This document shows positions 1-6,628 of a stretch of 8,000 bases of DNA, in pieces. The notes below the pieces were generated by a model that saw only the letters and a list, made by a program, of their open reading frames with translations, did no database searches and was not told where the DNA came from. The position numbers and the translations under genes were made by a program. Position 1 is the first letter of the stretch. Every line of letters starts with the position of its first letter. This DNA comes from Bacteroidia bacterium (GTDB lineage Bacteria > Bacteroidota > Bacteroidia > Flavobacteriales > NORP286), in NCBI GenBank assembly GCA_016763665.1, contig JAESTI010000060.1:1-8000 (forward strand), in the 5' to 3' direction.

Positions 1-46
1 ACCAATTATATTGACTAGTATTTGCTTGTAATGAATCATTTATACA
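1..46 (-). other. rpsD: In-frame remnant of the rpsD C-terminal coding region beyond a stop
   Basis: Reading on in the rpsD frame past the TAA at 47-49 gives CINDSLQANTSQYNW up to the window edge. Family S4 proteins of Bacteroidetes, as I recall them, continue after SKSL with Glu, then Val or Ala, then Ile, two variable residues, Ser-Leu, and a Trp some ten residues on. The visible stretch keeps the Ile, Ser-Leu and Trp at the right spacing, so it is former or still-used coding sequence, not an intergenic spacer. No in-frame start codon is visible in these 46 nt. The rest of the tail, roughly 35 to 40 codons, would lie outside the window. Confidence 0.75.
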
Positions 47-496
47 TTATAATGATTTTGATTTTTCTCTAACACCTGCAATATCACCCGGCTTTAGGGC
101 ATATGATGGAATATTAACTAGATTCCCATTAACAGTGATATGTTTGTGAGAAACTAATTGTCTTGCACCTCTTCTTGTTGGAGACACTCCTAATCTATAC
201 ACTGTATTATCCAATCTTGATTCCAAAAATCTCAATAAGTTCTCCCCAGTAATTCCTTTCTTGCTGGCAGCTTTGTTAAAAACATTTCTAAACTGCTTTT
301 CCAAAACACCATACGTATATTTAGCCTTTTGTTTTTCCAATAACTGGATAGCATATTCAGACTGTTTGCCCCGCCTTCTGGAATTTCCATGTTGACCCGG
401 AGGATAATTCTTTTTTTCTAATGCTTTGTCCGGACCAAAAATTGGTTCTCTGAACTTTCTTGCAATCTTTGATATTGGACCTGTATATCTTGCCAT
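47..496 (-). CDS. rpsD: 30S ribosomal protein S4, ended early by an in-frame stop
   Basis: S4 is a primary 16S rRNA binder that starts assembly of the 30S body; with S5 it forms an interface affecting decoding accuracy. In E. coli it also represses its own operon. The start MARYTGP and the YPPGQHG motif (31-37) are typical. The N-terminal domain is the cysteine-free, zinc-independent type. The S4 RNA-binding domain spans about residues 93-148, with [11 protein letters not shown] at its start and HITVNG at 119-124. The protein stops at residue 149, after REKSKSL, while the usual length is near 200, so the C-terminal tail of about 50 residues is missing. The frame continues with tail-like sequence beyond the stop, so this is a premature TAA, most simply Glu to stop. 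It is the last visible gene of the alpha cluster, 34 nt after rpsK. Identity is certain; whether the product is truly short is not. Confidence 0.93.
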   Translation of the reverse strand: MARYTGPISKIARKFREPIFGPDKALEKKNYPPGQHGNSRRRGKQSEYAIQLLEKQKAKYTYGVLEKQFRNVFNKAASKKGITGENLLRFLESRLDNTVYRLGVSPTRRGARQLVSHKHITVNGNLVNIPSYALKPGDIAGVREKSKSL

Positions 497-530
497 TTCT
501 TTTAATTCTTATATTTTAGAACCTTATAAT

Positions 531-917
531 TTATACTCTTCTTCTTTTAGGTGGCCTGCAACCATTATGAGGTAAAGGACTAATATCGTGAATAGTTGAA
601 ACTTCTATTCCCGATGCTTGAAGACTTCTAATAGAAGCATCTCTTCCTGCACCAGGGCCCTTAATGAAAACCTCTACTTTTCTTAATCCCAAATCATGTG
701 CAACCTTAGCACAATCTGCAGTAGCAGTTTGAGAAGCATAAGGTGTATTCTTCTTTGAACCTCTAAATCCCATTTTACCAGCAGATGACCAAGATATTAC
801 CTGACCTTTTTTGTTGGTAAGGGAAATAATAATATTGTTGAAAGAAGCCTTAATGTGAGCTTGTCCTTCCGCTTCTACTTTTACTTTCCTCTTAGTTGAT
901 TTTCTAACTGTACTCAT
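531..917 (-). CDS. rpsK: 30S ribosomal protein S11
   Basis: S11 sits on the platform of the 30S subunit and helps shape the site where mRNA leaves next to the 16S rRNA 3' end. The 128-residue product is of normal length. The basic N-terminus is followed by conserved blocks [14 protein letters not shown] (50-63) and [13 protein letters not shown] (87-99), and the protein ends in the family hallmark [18 protein letters not shown]. The Asn-Gly pair at 118-119 matches the site that becomes isoaspartate in E. coli S11; whether that happens here is unknown. It lies 22 nt after rpsM and 34 nt before rpsD, in the usual alpha-operon order. No Shine-Dalgarno site is seen before the ATG. It ends in TAA at the expected last residue, which argues against TAA being reassigned in this genome. 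Confidence 0.98.
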   Translation of the reverse strand: MSTVRKSTKRKVKVEAEGQAHIKASFNNIIISLTNKKGQVISWSSAGKMGFRGSKKNTPYASQTATADCAKVAHDLGLRKVEVFIKGPGAGRDASIRSLQASGIEVSTIHDISPLPHNGCRPPKRRRV

Positions 918-939
918 TATGATAAGTTATATTTACGTT

Positions 940-1320
940 TTATCCTTTAGGAGCTTTCTTTTTATTGGCTATCGCTTTAGATTTACCTTTTCTTGTTCTG
1001 CAATTGGTTTTAGTTTTTTGTCCTCTAACTGTCAACCCTATTCGATGTCTGATTCCTCGGTAACTACCAATATCCATCAGTCTCTTAATATTCAATTGAA
1101 CTTCAGCTCTCAATGTACCTTCAACTTTGTACTTATCATTTAGTACCTTTCTGATATTTGTAAGTTGATCGTCATTCCATTCATCCACCTTAGTATCATA
1201 ATCAACACCTGCATCATCTAAAATTTTCCTAGCTCTCACATTGCCTATTCCATAGATATAGGTAAGACCTATTGACCCTCTTTTGTTCTTTGGTAAATCT
1301 ATTCCAGCTATTCTTGCCAT
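940..1320 (-). CDS. rpsM: 30S ribosomal protein S13
   Basis: S13 lies at the head of the 30S subunit, contacts the 50S through the subunit bridge at the top, and touches P-site tRNA with its basic tail. The 126-residue product has the normal start [10 protein letters not shown], a helix-hairpin-helix-like GIG (24-26), the signature [19 protein letters not shown] (86-104) and a lysine-rich tail. It is the first gene after a 131-nt gap and so the likely first gene of the alpha group (rpsM-rpsK-rpsD, then rpoA and rplQ expected off the left edge). In E. coli, S4 represses this operon by binding the leader before rpsM; I do not recognise an equivalent pseudoknot here. Start by ATG and full-length family agreement make the call secure. 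Confidence 0.98.
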   Translation of the reverse strand: MARIAGIDLPKNKRGSIGLTYIYGIGNVRARKILDDAGVDYDTKVDEWNDDQLTNIRKVLNDKYKVEGTLRAEVQLNIKRLMDIGSYRGIRHRIGLTVRGQKTKTNCRTRKGKSKAIANKKKAPKG

Positions 1321-1451
1321 AAGCTATTAATTTTCAATATTTTAGTTCTCTCTATTTTAACTATTCTAAATTTGGGACTGCAAAATTACTAAATTTCCTA
1401 CACAAATTCCAGTTTTTTATGTAATATCTTCAATACCCAACAAAGTATTAA
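1321..1451 (-). promoter_or_regulatory. Leader gap before rpsM (alpha-operon control region)
   Basis: This is the longest non-coding stretch of the window, 131 nt between rpmJ and rpsM, where other gaps are mostly under 40 nt. It is AT-rich and holds a match to the Bacteroidetes -7 element. In many bacteria a separate promoter and a leader that S4 binds lie at this place. I see no strong hairpin followed by a T run, so no terminator for the upstream genes is called. That it is a control region is inferred from length, position and the promoter match. Confidence 0.45.
1381..1406 (-). promoter_or_regulatory. Candidate Bacteroidetes sigma-A-type promoter for rpsM
   Basis: On the minus strand TAATTTTG (1381-1388) matches the Bacteroidetes -7 consensus TAnnTTTG exactly and is followed by CAG, a common context. 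A TTTG (1403-1406) lies upstream and could be the -33 element, but the spacer is only 14 nt where about 17 to 23 is usual, so the -33 half is weak. Transcription would start near 1372-1376, giving a leader of about 50-55 nt before the rpsM ATG. Confidence 0.4.
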
Positions 1452-1568
1452 TTACCCTTGTCTTTGCTTAAACCTTGGGTTCTTTTTATTGATAACGTAC
1501 AATTTGCCGTTTCTTCTTACAATCTTGCAATCTGCACTTCTTTTCTTGATTGATGGCCTAACTTTCAT
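1452..1568 (-). CDS. rpmJ: 50S ribosomal protein L36
   Basis: L36 is the smallest ribosomal protein, bound in 23S rRNA of the large subunit near the L7/L12 stalk base. The 38-residue product begins [19 protein letters not shown] and ends NPRFKQRQG, which agrees with the Bacteroidetes form along its whole length. Of the four zinc ligands of the classical form (Cys11, Cys14, Cys27, His32) only Cys14 remains; the others are Ser, Asn and Arg. This is therefore the zinc-independent type, usual in this phylum. It starts 15 nt after infA and ends in TAA just before the long gap, so it is probably the last gene of the upstream spc transcript, with possible read-through into rpsM. Confidence 0.97.
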   Translation of the reverse strand: MKVRPSIKKRSADCKIVRRNGKLYVINKKNPRFKQRQG

Positions 1569-1583
1569 GATTATACGATTTTA

Positions 1584-1799
1584 TTAATATCTAAATGTAA
1601 TTCTACCTTTTGTTAAGTCATATGGAGATATTTCCAATTTAACTTTATCACCTGGCAATAATTTTATATAGTGCATTCTCATCTTACCAGAAATATGAGC
1701 AGTAATAATATGTCCATTTTCCAATTCAACTCTAAACCTCGCATTTGATAATGCGTCAGATACTATTCCGTCTTGTTCTATTAAGGCTTGTTTAGCCAT
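1584..1799 (-). CDS. infA: Translation initiation factor IF-1
   Basis: IF-1 binds the A site of the 30S subunit during initiation and works with IF-2 and IF-3 to place the initiator tRNA. The 71-residue product is one S1-like OB fold: [13 protein letters not shown] at the start, [20 protein letters not shown] (27-46) with the RNA-binding basic residues, [20 protein letters not shown] (48-67), then FRY. Many homologues carry one or two more basic residues after FRY; here TAT is followed directly by two TAA codons in tandem, which is a small difference with no obvious effect. It lies 13 nt after map and 15 nt before rpmJ. The secY-map-infA-rpmJ order is the common one in Bacteroidetes, unlike E. 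coli where infA is elsewhere. Confidence 0.98.
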   Translation of the reverse strand: MAKQALIEQDGIVSDALSNARFRVELENGHIITAHISGKMRMHYIKLLPGDKVKLEISPYDLTKGRITFRY

Positions 1800-1812
1800 A
1801 AATTATAAATAT

Positions 1813-2595
1813 TTAAATTTCAACTACTGAATTCTCTTCTATAAATTCAAAAGAGGATAAAATATCCGCTTTATCTTTCTTTACAGCTATAGTATGTTCA
1901 TAATGTGCTGAATGTTTATTATCAGCAGTAATTATTGTCCATCCATCATTTAGCTGTCTCACATTCTTTGTTCCCATGTTTATCATAGGTTCGATCGCAA
2001 TTACTAATCCTTCCTCTAATTTAATTCCACTACCTTTTTTTCCATAATTTGGAACTTCAGGTTTTTCATGCAAATTTCTACCAAGACCATGCCCAATCAA
2101 GTCTCTAACAACACCAAATCCATTTGCTTCACAATAACTTTGTATTGCATTGCCTATATCTCCAATTCTATTGCCAATAACAGCCTTTTCTATTCCCTTG
2201 TATAAAGATTCTTTCGTTACTTTCATCAACTTCGCAACTTTACGGTCTATATCACCAACCGGAAATGTATAAGCCGAATCACCATAATATTCATTTTTCA
2301 GAACACCACAATCAATTGAAACAATGTCTCCATCTTCCAAAATGATATCAGCACCAGGTATTCCGTGAACAACTTGCTCATTTAAAGAGATACATAATGT
2401 ATTAGGAAATCCATTATATCCTTTAAAAGCCGGTTCTCCTCCATTATCTCTAATAAACTGTTCTGCAATCTCATCCAACCTTAATGTACTAATACCAGGT
2501 TTTACATGATTTGCAACTTCACCTAAAGCTTTTCCAACAAGTAAAGAACTTTCTCTTACCAGTTCAATTTCTTCTTCTGTCTTATAATAGATCAT
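1813..2595 (-). CDS. map: Type I methionine aminopeptidase
   Basis: The enzyme removes the N-terminal methionine from new proteins when the second residue is small. The 260-residue product is a single pita-bread domain of type I, without the insert of type II. All metal ligands are visible: Asp95 in VSIDCG, Asp106 in GDSAYTF, His169 in GHGLGRNLHEKP, Glu202 in IEPM and Glu233 in YEHT. The substrate-binding His78 (VHGIP) and His176 are also present. It therefore looks fully active, using two divalent metal ions. It starts 23 nt after secY and is followed 13 nt later by infA, so it is co-transcribed with translation and secretion genes, which suits a product acting at the ribosome exit. There is no signal peptide; it acts in the cytoplasm. 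Confidence 0.98.
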   Translation of the reverse strand: MIYYKTEEEIELVRESSLLVGKALGEVANHVKPGISTLRLDEIAEQFIRDNGGEPAFKGYNGFPNTLCISLNEQVVHGIPGADIILEDGDIVSIDCGVLKNEYYGDSAYTFPVGDIDRKVAKLMKVTKESLYKGIEKAVIGNRIGDIGNAIQSYCEANGFGVVRDLIGHGLGRNLHEKPEVPNYGKKGSGIKLEEGLVIAIEPMINMGTKNVRQLNDGWTIITADNKHSAHYEHTIAVKKDKADILSSFEFIEENSVVEI

Positions 2596-2618
2596 GCCTG
2601 ACAGTTAAAACTGATAAT

Positions 2619-3980
2619 TTATAAAGCGGCTCCTACAGCCGTTCTACCTTTTATACGCCCTGTTTTCATAAGGCCATCATAATGCCTCATCAATAAGTGG
2701 CTTTCAATTTGCTGTAATGTATCAAGGACAACACCAACCATAATCAACAATGAAGTTCCACCATAAAACTGAGCAAACTGACTATTTACACCAAGAGTAC
2801 CCGCAAAGGCCGGGAATACGGCTACAATAGCTAAAAATATCGACCCGGGTAAAATTATTCTTGACATTACACTATCTATAAATTCAGAGGTTTTCTTACC
2901 CGGTTTCACACCAGGAATAAAGCCCCCATTTTTCTTCATATCTTCAGACATCTGGTTAGGATTCACCGATACTGCCGTATAGAAATAAGTAAACAGAATT
3001 ACCAAAAGCGCTAAAGTTATATTGTAAGGAATAGATTGATAATCAACAAAGGACGCACCTATCCCCTGCCATGTGTCAGATTCAGGGAAGAACTGTGCTA
3101 CAGTGGCAGGCAGAAACATTATGGCTTGAGCAAAAATTATTGGCATTACTCCGGCCGCATTCACTTTCAATGGAATGAATTGTCTTACTCCACCATATTG
3201 CTTGTTTCCAACTATTCTCTTTGCAAATTGGACAGGAATCCTTCGTGTACCCTGAACTAACAGCACAACACCAATTACCACTATTACCAAAGCTGCTATT
3301 TCTATTAAAAATGGAACCATTCCTCCACCTTCATTAAATCTCGATACAAATTCAGCAGAAAATGCAAAAGGGAGTCTTGCTATGATACCGATCATGATCA
3401 AAAGAGAAATACCATTACCTAGTCCTTTCTCTGTAATTCTTTCACCGATCCACATCACGAAAATCGTACCCGTTATAAGTAATATCATTGAGGCCAAATT
3501 GAACACCATGGGAGACATAACCTCGGGATTTGTTAACGATATTATAGCGGTTGGATACTGGGTTTTTAAGTTTATTAAATAACCCATTGACTGGCCACCA
3601 CATATTGCTACAGTAAGGTATCTTGTAATTTGACTTATTTTTTTTCTACCACTCTCTCCTTCTTTTTGCAGTTTTTGAAAATATGGAAGTGCCATACTCA
3701 TCAATTGAATAATAATTGATGCCGAGATATAAGGCATAATTCCTAAAGCAAAAATTGAAGCACGCGAAAATGCACCTCCTGCAAACATATCCAATAGGCC
3801 AGTAAGTCCGCCAGGGCCACCTTCTGGTGTTAATTTTTCCAATTCAACCGGATCTACTCCAGGAAGAACTACAAAAGTTCCTATTCTAAAAATCAAAAGC
3901 AGACTTAAGGTATTTATTATTCTAATCCTTAGGTCTTCTATTTTATATATGTTCTTTATGGTTTCTATTAATCCCCTCAT
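2619..3980 (-). CDS. secY: Preprotein translocase channel subunit SecY
   Basis: SecY forms the protein-conducting channel of the inner membrane with SecE and SecG, and takes substrates from SecA or from ribosomes. The 453-residue product is of normal length with ten predicted membrane segments. Recognisable blocks are: the cytoplasmic N-terminus and first segment (about 17-40); a Gly-rich periplasmic stretch with the plug (about 54-75); GIMPYISASIIIQLM (80-94) in segment 2; GERITEKGLGNGISLLI (179-195); QGTRRIPVQFAKR (243-255) in the cytoplasmic loop that meets SecA and the ribosome; LKVNAAGVMPIIFAQ (271-285); and NPNQMSEDMKKNGGFIPGV (340-358) in the next loop. It follows rplO by 70 nt, the second largest gap here, so extra control of secY is possible. 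Its place at the end of the spc ribosomal genes is conserved across bacteria. Confidence 0.98.
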   Translation of the reverse strand: MRGLIETIKNIYKIEDLRIRIINTLSLLLIFRIGTFVVLPGVDPVELEKLTPEGGPGGLTGLLDMFAGGAFSRASIFALGIMPYISASIIIQLMSMALPYFQKLQKEGESGRKKISQITRYLTVAICGGQSMGYLINLKTQYPTAIISLTNPEVMSPMVFNLASMILLITGTIFVMWIGERITEKGLGNGISLLIMIGIIARLPFAFSAEFVSRFNEGGGMVPFLIEIAALVIVVIGVVLLVQGTRRIPVQFAKRIVGNKQYGGVRQFIPLKVNAAGVMPIIFAQAIMFLPATVAQFFPESDTWQGIGASFVDYQSIPYNITLALLVILFTYFYTAVSVNPNQMSEDMKKNGGFIPGVKPGKKTSEFIDSVMSRIILPGSIFLAIVAVFPAFAGTLGVNSQFAQFYGGTSLLIMVGVVLDTLQQIESHLLMRHYDGLMKTGRIKGRTAVGAAL

Positions 3981-4050
3981 CTAAAAGGTTATCTTAATTG
4001 TAATGAATAATATTTTTGAATCAAGCAAAGTAGGTAGCTAAAAGCTCTGT

Positions 4051-4500
4051 TTATATAGTCTCTACTTTACCTCCCTTAGCTTCAATCGCCTCCTTTGCAG
4101 TACCGGAAAATTTATGGGCTGTAACTTCAATTTTTACACTGAGTTCACCCCTTCCTAAAATCTTAACCAAATCCGATTTTTTAGAAATCAATCCATTTGC
4201 TTTAAAAACTTCCAAATTGAAAGCATTGATCTTTTTCTTTTCTGTCAATTCTTGCAGGGTAGCAATATTTACTACTTTATATTCTACTCTGTTACGGTTT
4301 TTAAATCCAAATTTAGGTAATCGTCTTTGAAGTGGCATTTGTCCACCTTCAAAACCTTTTCTTCTCTTATATCCTGATCTAGATTGAGCACCGTTATGCC
4401 CTTTGGTGCATGTTCCACCTCTTTTAGAGCCTTCACCTCTACCAAGTCTTTTTCTGCCTTTAATTGCTCCTTCTGCCGGTTGTAAATTGCTTAAATCCAT
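4051..4500 (-). CDS. rplO: 50S ribosomal protein L15
   Basis: L15 is a late-assembly 50S protein whose long basic N-terminal arm threads through 23S rRNA. I choose the ATG at 4498-4500, giving 149 residues starting MDLSNLQPAEG, because family members start at this methionine. An ATG 15 nt earlier (4513-4515) would add MTLNK and overlap rpmD by 14 nt, with no family support. With the chosen start only 1 nt separates it from the rpmD stop, so translation is likely coupled. Conserved parts are the Gly/Arg-rich arm with GRKRLGRGEGSKRGGT (15-30) and RSGYKRRKGFEGGQMPLQRR (41-60), then LPKFGFKNRNRVEY (61-74), and a C-terminal globular domain ending near AIEAKGGKVE. A 70-nt gap follows before secY. 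Confidence 0.97.
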   Translation of the reverse strand: MDLSNLQPAEGAIKGRKRLGRGEGSKRGGTCTKGHNGAQSRSGYKRRKGFEGGQMPLQRRLPKFGFKNRNRVEYKVVNIATLQELTEKKKINAFNLEVFKANGLISKKSDLVKILGRGELSVKIEVTAHKFSGTAKEAIEAKGGKVETI

Positions 4501-4501
4501 T

Positions 4502-4684
4502 TTATTTAACGTCATTAACTGTTACCAGATGTTTTACTTTTTCTACCATTCCTCTAATTTGAGGAGTATACTCCACTTCAACAGTCTTATTGATCTTTCT
4601 TAGCCCAAGCGCCTGCATTGTAGCTTTTTGCTTCTTTGGCCTATCAATTACACTTCTTACTTGTGTTATTCTTACTTTAGACAT
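4502..4684 (-). CDS. rpmD: 50S ribosomal protein L30
   Basis: L30 is a small protein on the outer surface of the 50S subunit next to 5S rRNA and L18 neighbours. The 60-residue product is the short bacterial form: an N-terminal strand VRITQVRSVIDRP (4-16), KKQKATMQALGLRKINKTVE (17-36) carrying the family's typical ALGLRK turn, then IRGMVEKVKHLV (43-54) as the last helix and strand. It sits between rpsE (17 nt upstream) and rplO (1 nt downstream), the expected order. Some bacteria have lost L30; here it is intact. Confidence 0.97.
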   Translation of the reverse strand: MSKVRITQVRSVIDRPKKQKATMQALGLRKINKTVEVEYTPQIRGMVEKVKHLVTVNDVK

Positions 4685-4701
4685 TGTTTTTCAATTATAT
4701 G

Positions 4702-5220
4702 CTACCCATTAAATACTTTATCCAAGCTAATACCTCTTTGTTGTGCCACAGTGTAGGCATCTCTCATACTTGTTAATGCAGCAATTGTAGCTTTTACAAC
4801 ATTATGAGGGTTTGATGACCCTTTGGATTTTGCCAATACATCAGTTACACCGGCACTTTCCAAAACTGCCCTCATTGCACCACCTGCAATACCTCCTGTA
4901 CCATGAGAAGCTGGTTTTAAAAATACATGTGCTCCTTCATATTTTGCAGTTTGTTCATGAGGAATTGTTCCTTTATAAATTGGAATCTTTATCAATGATT
5001 TCTTTGCATCATCAATTCCTTTAGCAATTGCTCCGGTTACTTCACCGGCTTTTCCTAAACCGTACCCAACAATCCCATCTTCGTTTCCAACAACAACGAT
5101 CGCAGAAAAACTAAAAGTCCTGCCACCTTTGGTAACTTTTGCTACTCTATTGATTTCAACAAGCCTCTCTTTTAATTCGATTTCGCTTGACTTAATTCTT
5201 CTAATATTTAATGTTGACAT
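4702..5220 (-). CDS. rpsE: 30S ribosomal protein S5
   Basis: S5 lies on the back of the 30S body at the mRNA entry side, contacts S4 and S8, and influences decoding accuracy. The 172-residue product has the double-stranded-RNA-binding-like N domain with [20 protein letters not shown] (25-44), a Gly-rich stretch [17 protein letters not shown] (45-61) and a C-terminal domain with [20 protein letters not shown] (106-125) and [13 protein letters not shown] (133-145), ending SLDKVFNG. The AGGAMRAV region, where E. coli S5 meets S4 and accuracy mutations map, looks standard. No obvious compensating change is seen for the shortened S4 predicted in this window. It ends in TAG and lies 27 nt after rplR. 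Confidence 0.98.
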   Translation of the reverse strand: MSTLNIRRIKSSEIELKERLVEINRVAKVTKGGRTFSFSAIVVVGNEDGIVGYGLGKAGEVTGAIAKGIDDAKKSLIKIPIYKGTIPHEQTAKYEGAHVFLKPASHGTGGIAGGAMRAVLESAGVTDVLAKSKGSSNPHNVVKATIAALTSMRDAYTVAQQRGISLDKVFNG

Positions 5221-5247
5221 AGTTTTGAACTATTTTATTTTCTTCAA

Positions 5248-5598
5248 TTAAAATTTCAAGCCTGCTTCCCTTGCTGCTTCAGCCAAAGCTTTAACTCTTC
5301 CATGGTACAAAAAACCGTTTCTATCAAATACCACGTTGCTAACACCGGCTTTCAATGCTTTTTCAGCAAGTTTTTTACCGACTTCTTTTGATTTATCAAT
5401 CTTCGTTCCTGATGTGATCTTATCAGCCATGGTAGAAGCACTTGCTACTGTATTGCTAGCATTATCATCAATTACCTGAGCATAAATATGCTCATTGCTT
5501 CTAAACACAGATAGCCTAGGTATCTTAGTCGAACCAGATAGTTTTTTTCTGATTCCTCTTTTAATTCTTAGCCTTCTTAAACTTTTTTTAGTAGCCAT
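5248..5598 (-). CDS. rplR: 50S ribosomal protein L18
   Basis: L18 binds 5S rRNA together with L5 and L25 and brings it to the central protuberance of the 50S subunit. The 116-residue product has the basic N-terminal tail ([16 protein letters not shown], 4-19), the strand [18 protein letters not shown] (28-45) and the highly conserved end [20 protein letters not shown] (89-108) followed by AREAGLKF. Its partner L5 is encoded in the same cluster. Gaps are 15 nt to rplF and 27 nt to rpsE. Nothing unusual is seen. Confidence 0.98.
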   Translation of the reverse strand: MATKKSLRRLRIKRGIRKKLSGSTKIPRLSVFRSNEHIYAQVIDDNASNTVASASTMADKITSGTKIDKSKEVGKKLAEKALKAGVSNVVFDRNGFLYHGRVKALAEAAREAGLKF

Positions 5599-5613
5599 TT
5601 TAAAATTATTTTA

Positions 5614-6171
5614 TTAACCAGCTTTTACTGCCGCTTTTCCGGCTTTTCTTCTGATTACTTCATCTGTATATTTTATTCCTTTTCCTTTATATGGTTCAGG
5701 TTTTCTTAATGATCTGATCTTAGCAGCAACTTGTCCTATTAATTGCTTGTCATTACTCTCTAAAATAATTTTAGGAGCTTTACCTTTTTTAGCTTCAACG
5801 GTTGCCTTGATTTCTACTGGTATTTGAAAAAGGATATAGTGTGAGTATCCCAAAATAAGATCCAACAACTGCCCTTTTAATGTAGCTCTGTAACCAACAC
5901 CAATAAGTTCAAGTTCTTTTTTATATCCTTCTGAAACTCCAACAACCATATTCGCAATCAATGACCTGTAAAGACCATGCATTGCTTTATGTCTTTTGCT
6001 ATCAGTAGGTCTGTCAACCCTTATCACATTGTCTTCTATTTTAACTGAAAGATCCGGATCAATCTTTTCACTTAACTCGCCTTTAGGACCTTTAACAGTC
6101 ACTAATGATTTATCAACTGTTACCTGAACTCCTTCAGTCAGCGTTATTGGGTTATATCCTATTCGTGACAT
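5614..6171 (-). CDS. rplF: 50S ribosomal protein L6
   Basis: L6 is a two-domain 50S protein near the sarcin-ricin loop and the factor-binding site. The 185-residue product shows the tandem L6 repeats: domain 1 about 1-80 with VTVKGPKGELS (24-34), domain 2 about 82-175 with LELIGVGYRATLKGQ (87-101), LGYSH (107-111) and the signature LRKPEPYKGKGIKY (155-168), then a basic tail RRKAGKAAVKAG. The first residues SRIGYNPI replace the more common SRIGKxPI, a minor change. It ends in two tandem TAA codons. It follows rpsH by 21 nt and precedes rplR by 15 nt, as in other spc operons. Confidence 0.98.
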   Translation of the reverse strand: MSRIGYNPITLTEGVQVTVDKSLVTVKGPKGELSEKIDPDLSVKIEDNVIRVDRPTDSKRHKAMHGLYRSLIANMVVGVSEGYKKELELIGVGYRATLKGQLLDLILGYSHYILFQIPVEIKATVEAKKGKAPKIILESNDKQLIGQVAAKIRSLRKPEPYKGKGIKYTDEVIRRKAGKAAVKAG

Positions 6172-6192
6172 TACTTTATTAATTTTTATCGA

Positions 6193-6591
6193 TTAATAAA
6201 CATAGCAGAGGATCTCACCTCCAATATTCTTTCGTTTTGCTTCTTTACCAGTCATTACCCCATAAGAAGTTGACATGATTGCAATACCAAGACCATTTTT
6301 TACTCTTGGTAATTCCTTTGCTCCAGCATACTTTCTTAATCCCGGTTTACTGACCCTTGTTAAACCTTTAATAACTGAGGTTTTTGAATTTTTATCATAC
6401 TTCAAGCCAATTTTAATAGTTGCCTGAGGCTTTGTATCTTCAATTTTATATTTATAAATATATCCTTGATCTTCCAAAACCTGGCTTATCTGGACTTTAA
6501 GTTTAGATGATGGCATTTCAACAACTCTATGCCCTGCTTTTAAAGCATTTCTAACTCTGGTTAAATAATCTGCAACTGGGTCTGTATTCAT
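6193..6591 (-). CDS. rpsH: 30S ribosomal protein S8
   Basis: S8 binds helix 21 of 16S rRNA and is needed early in assembly of the 30S platform and body. In E. coli it is the translational repressor of the spc operon, binding near the start of rplE. The 132-residue product starts MNTDPVADYLTRVRNALKAG, has SKPGLRKY (81-88) and the rRNA-binding block LGIAIMSTSYGVMTGKEAKR (101-120), and ends GGEILCYVY as usual. I did not find an evident S8 target before rplE (a gap of only 19 nt), so the E. coli mode of control is not shown here. It lies 37 nt after rpsN, one of the wider gaps in the ribosomal block. Confidence 0.98.
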   Translation of the reverse strand: MNTDPVADYLTRVRNALKAGHRVVEMPSSKLKVQISQVLEDQGYIYKYKIEDTKPQATIKIGLKYDKNSKTSVIKGLTRVSKPGLRKYAGAKELPRVKNGLGIAIMSTSYGVMTGKEAKRKNIGGEILCYVY

Positions 6592-6628
6592 ATCTATAAA
6601 TTTTATTTTATTCTAACAAAAATCTTAA

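Noticed and set aside
30..47. Translation restart overlapping the rpsD stop (TAATG)
   Set aside because: The ATG overlapping the stop opens a frame of only three codons before TGA, and the next ATG (AAATGATT) is also out of the S4 frame. Neither gives the S4-like tail.
47..49. TAA reassigned as a sense codon in this genome
   Set aside because: Fourteen other genes in the window end in TAA exactly at their family's usual C-terminus, for example rpsK after KRRRV and rpsH after CYVY. A general reassignment does not fit; only a local cause can explain rpsD.
919..1143. Plus-strand open frame of 74 codons opposite rpsM
   Set aside because: It lies fully antisense to conserved S13, has no family look, and comes from base composition. 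Other plus-strand frames at 3036-3260, 3382-3582, 4403-4603, 4812-5024 and 7007-7357 are rejected for the same reason.
1372..1440. Long-range pairing TTGGG with CCCAA in the gap before rpsM
   Set aside because: Only five pairs with a loop of about 60 nt, no T run, and the first arm would lie upstream of the predicted transcription start.
1581..1589. IF-1 truncated at its C-terminus
   Set aside because: Only one or two terminal residues are missing compared with some homologues, after the whole OB fold. The tandem TAA TAA looks like normal end variation.
2602..2613. Inverted repeat CAGTT-AA-AACTG between secY and map
   Set aside because: Arms of five bases with a two-base loop and no T run; too small to call a terminator or operator in AT-rich DNA.
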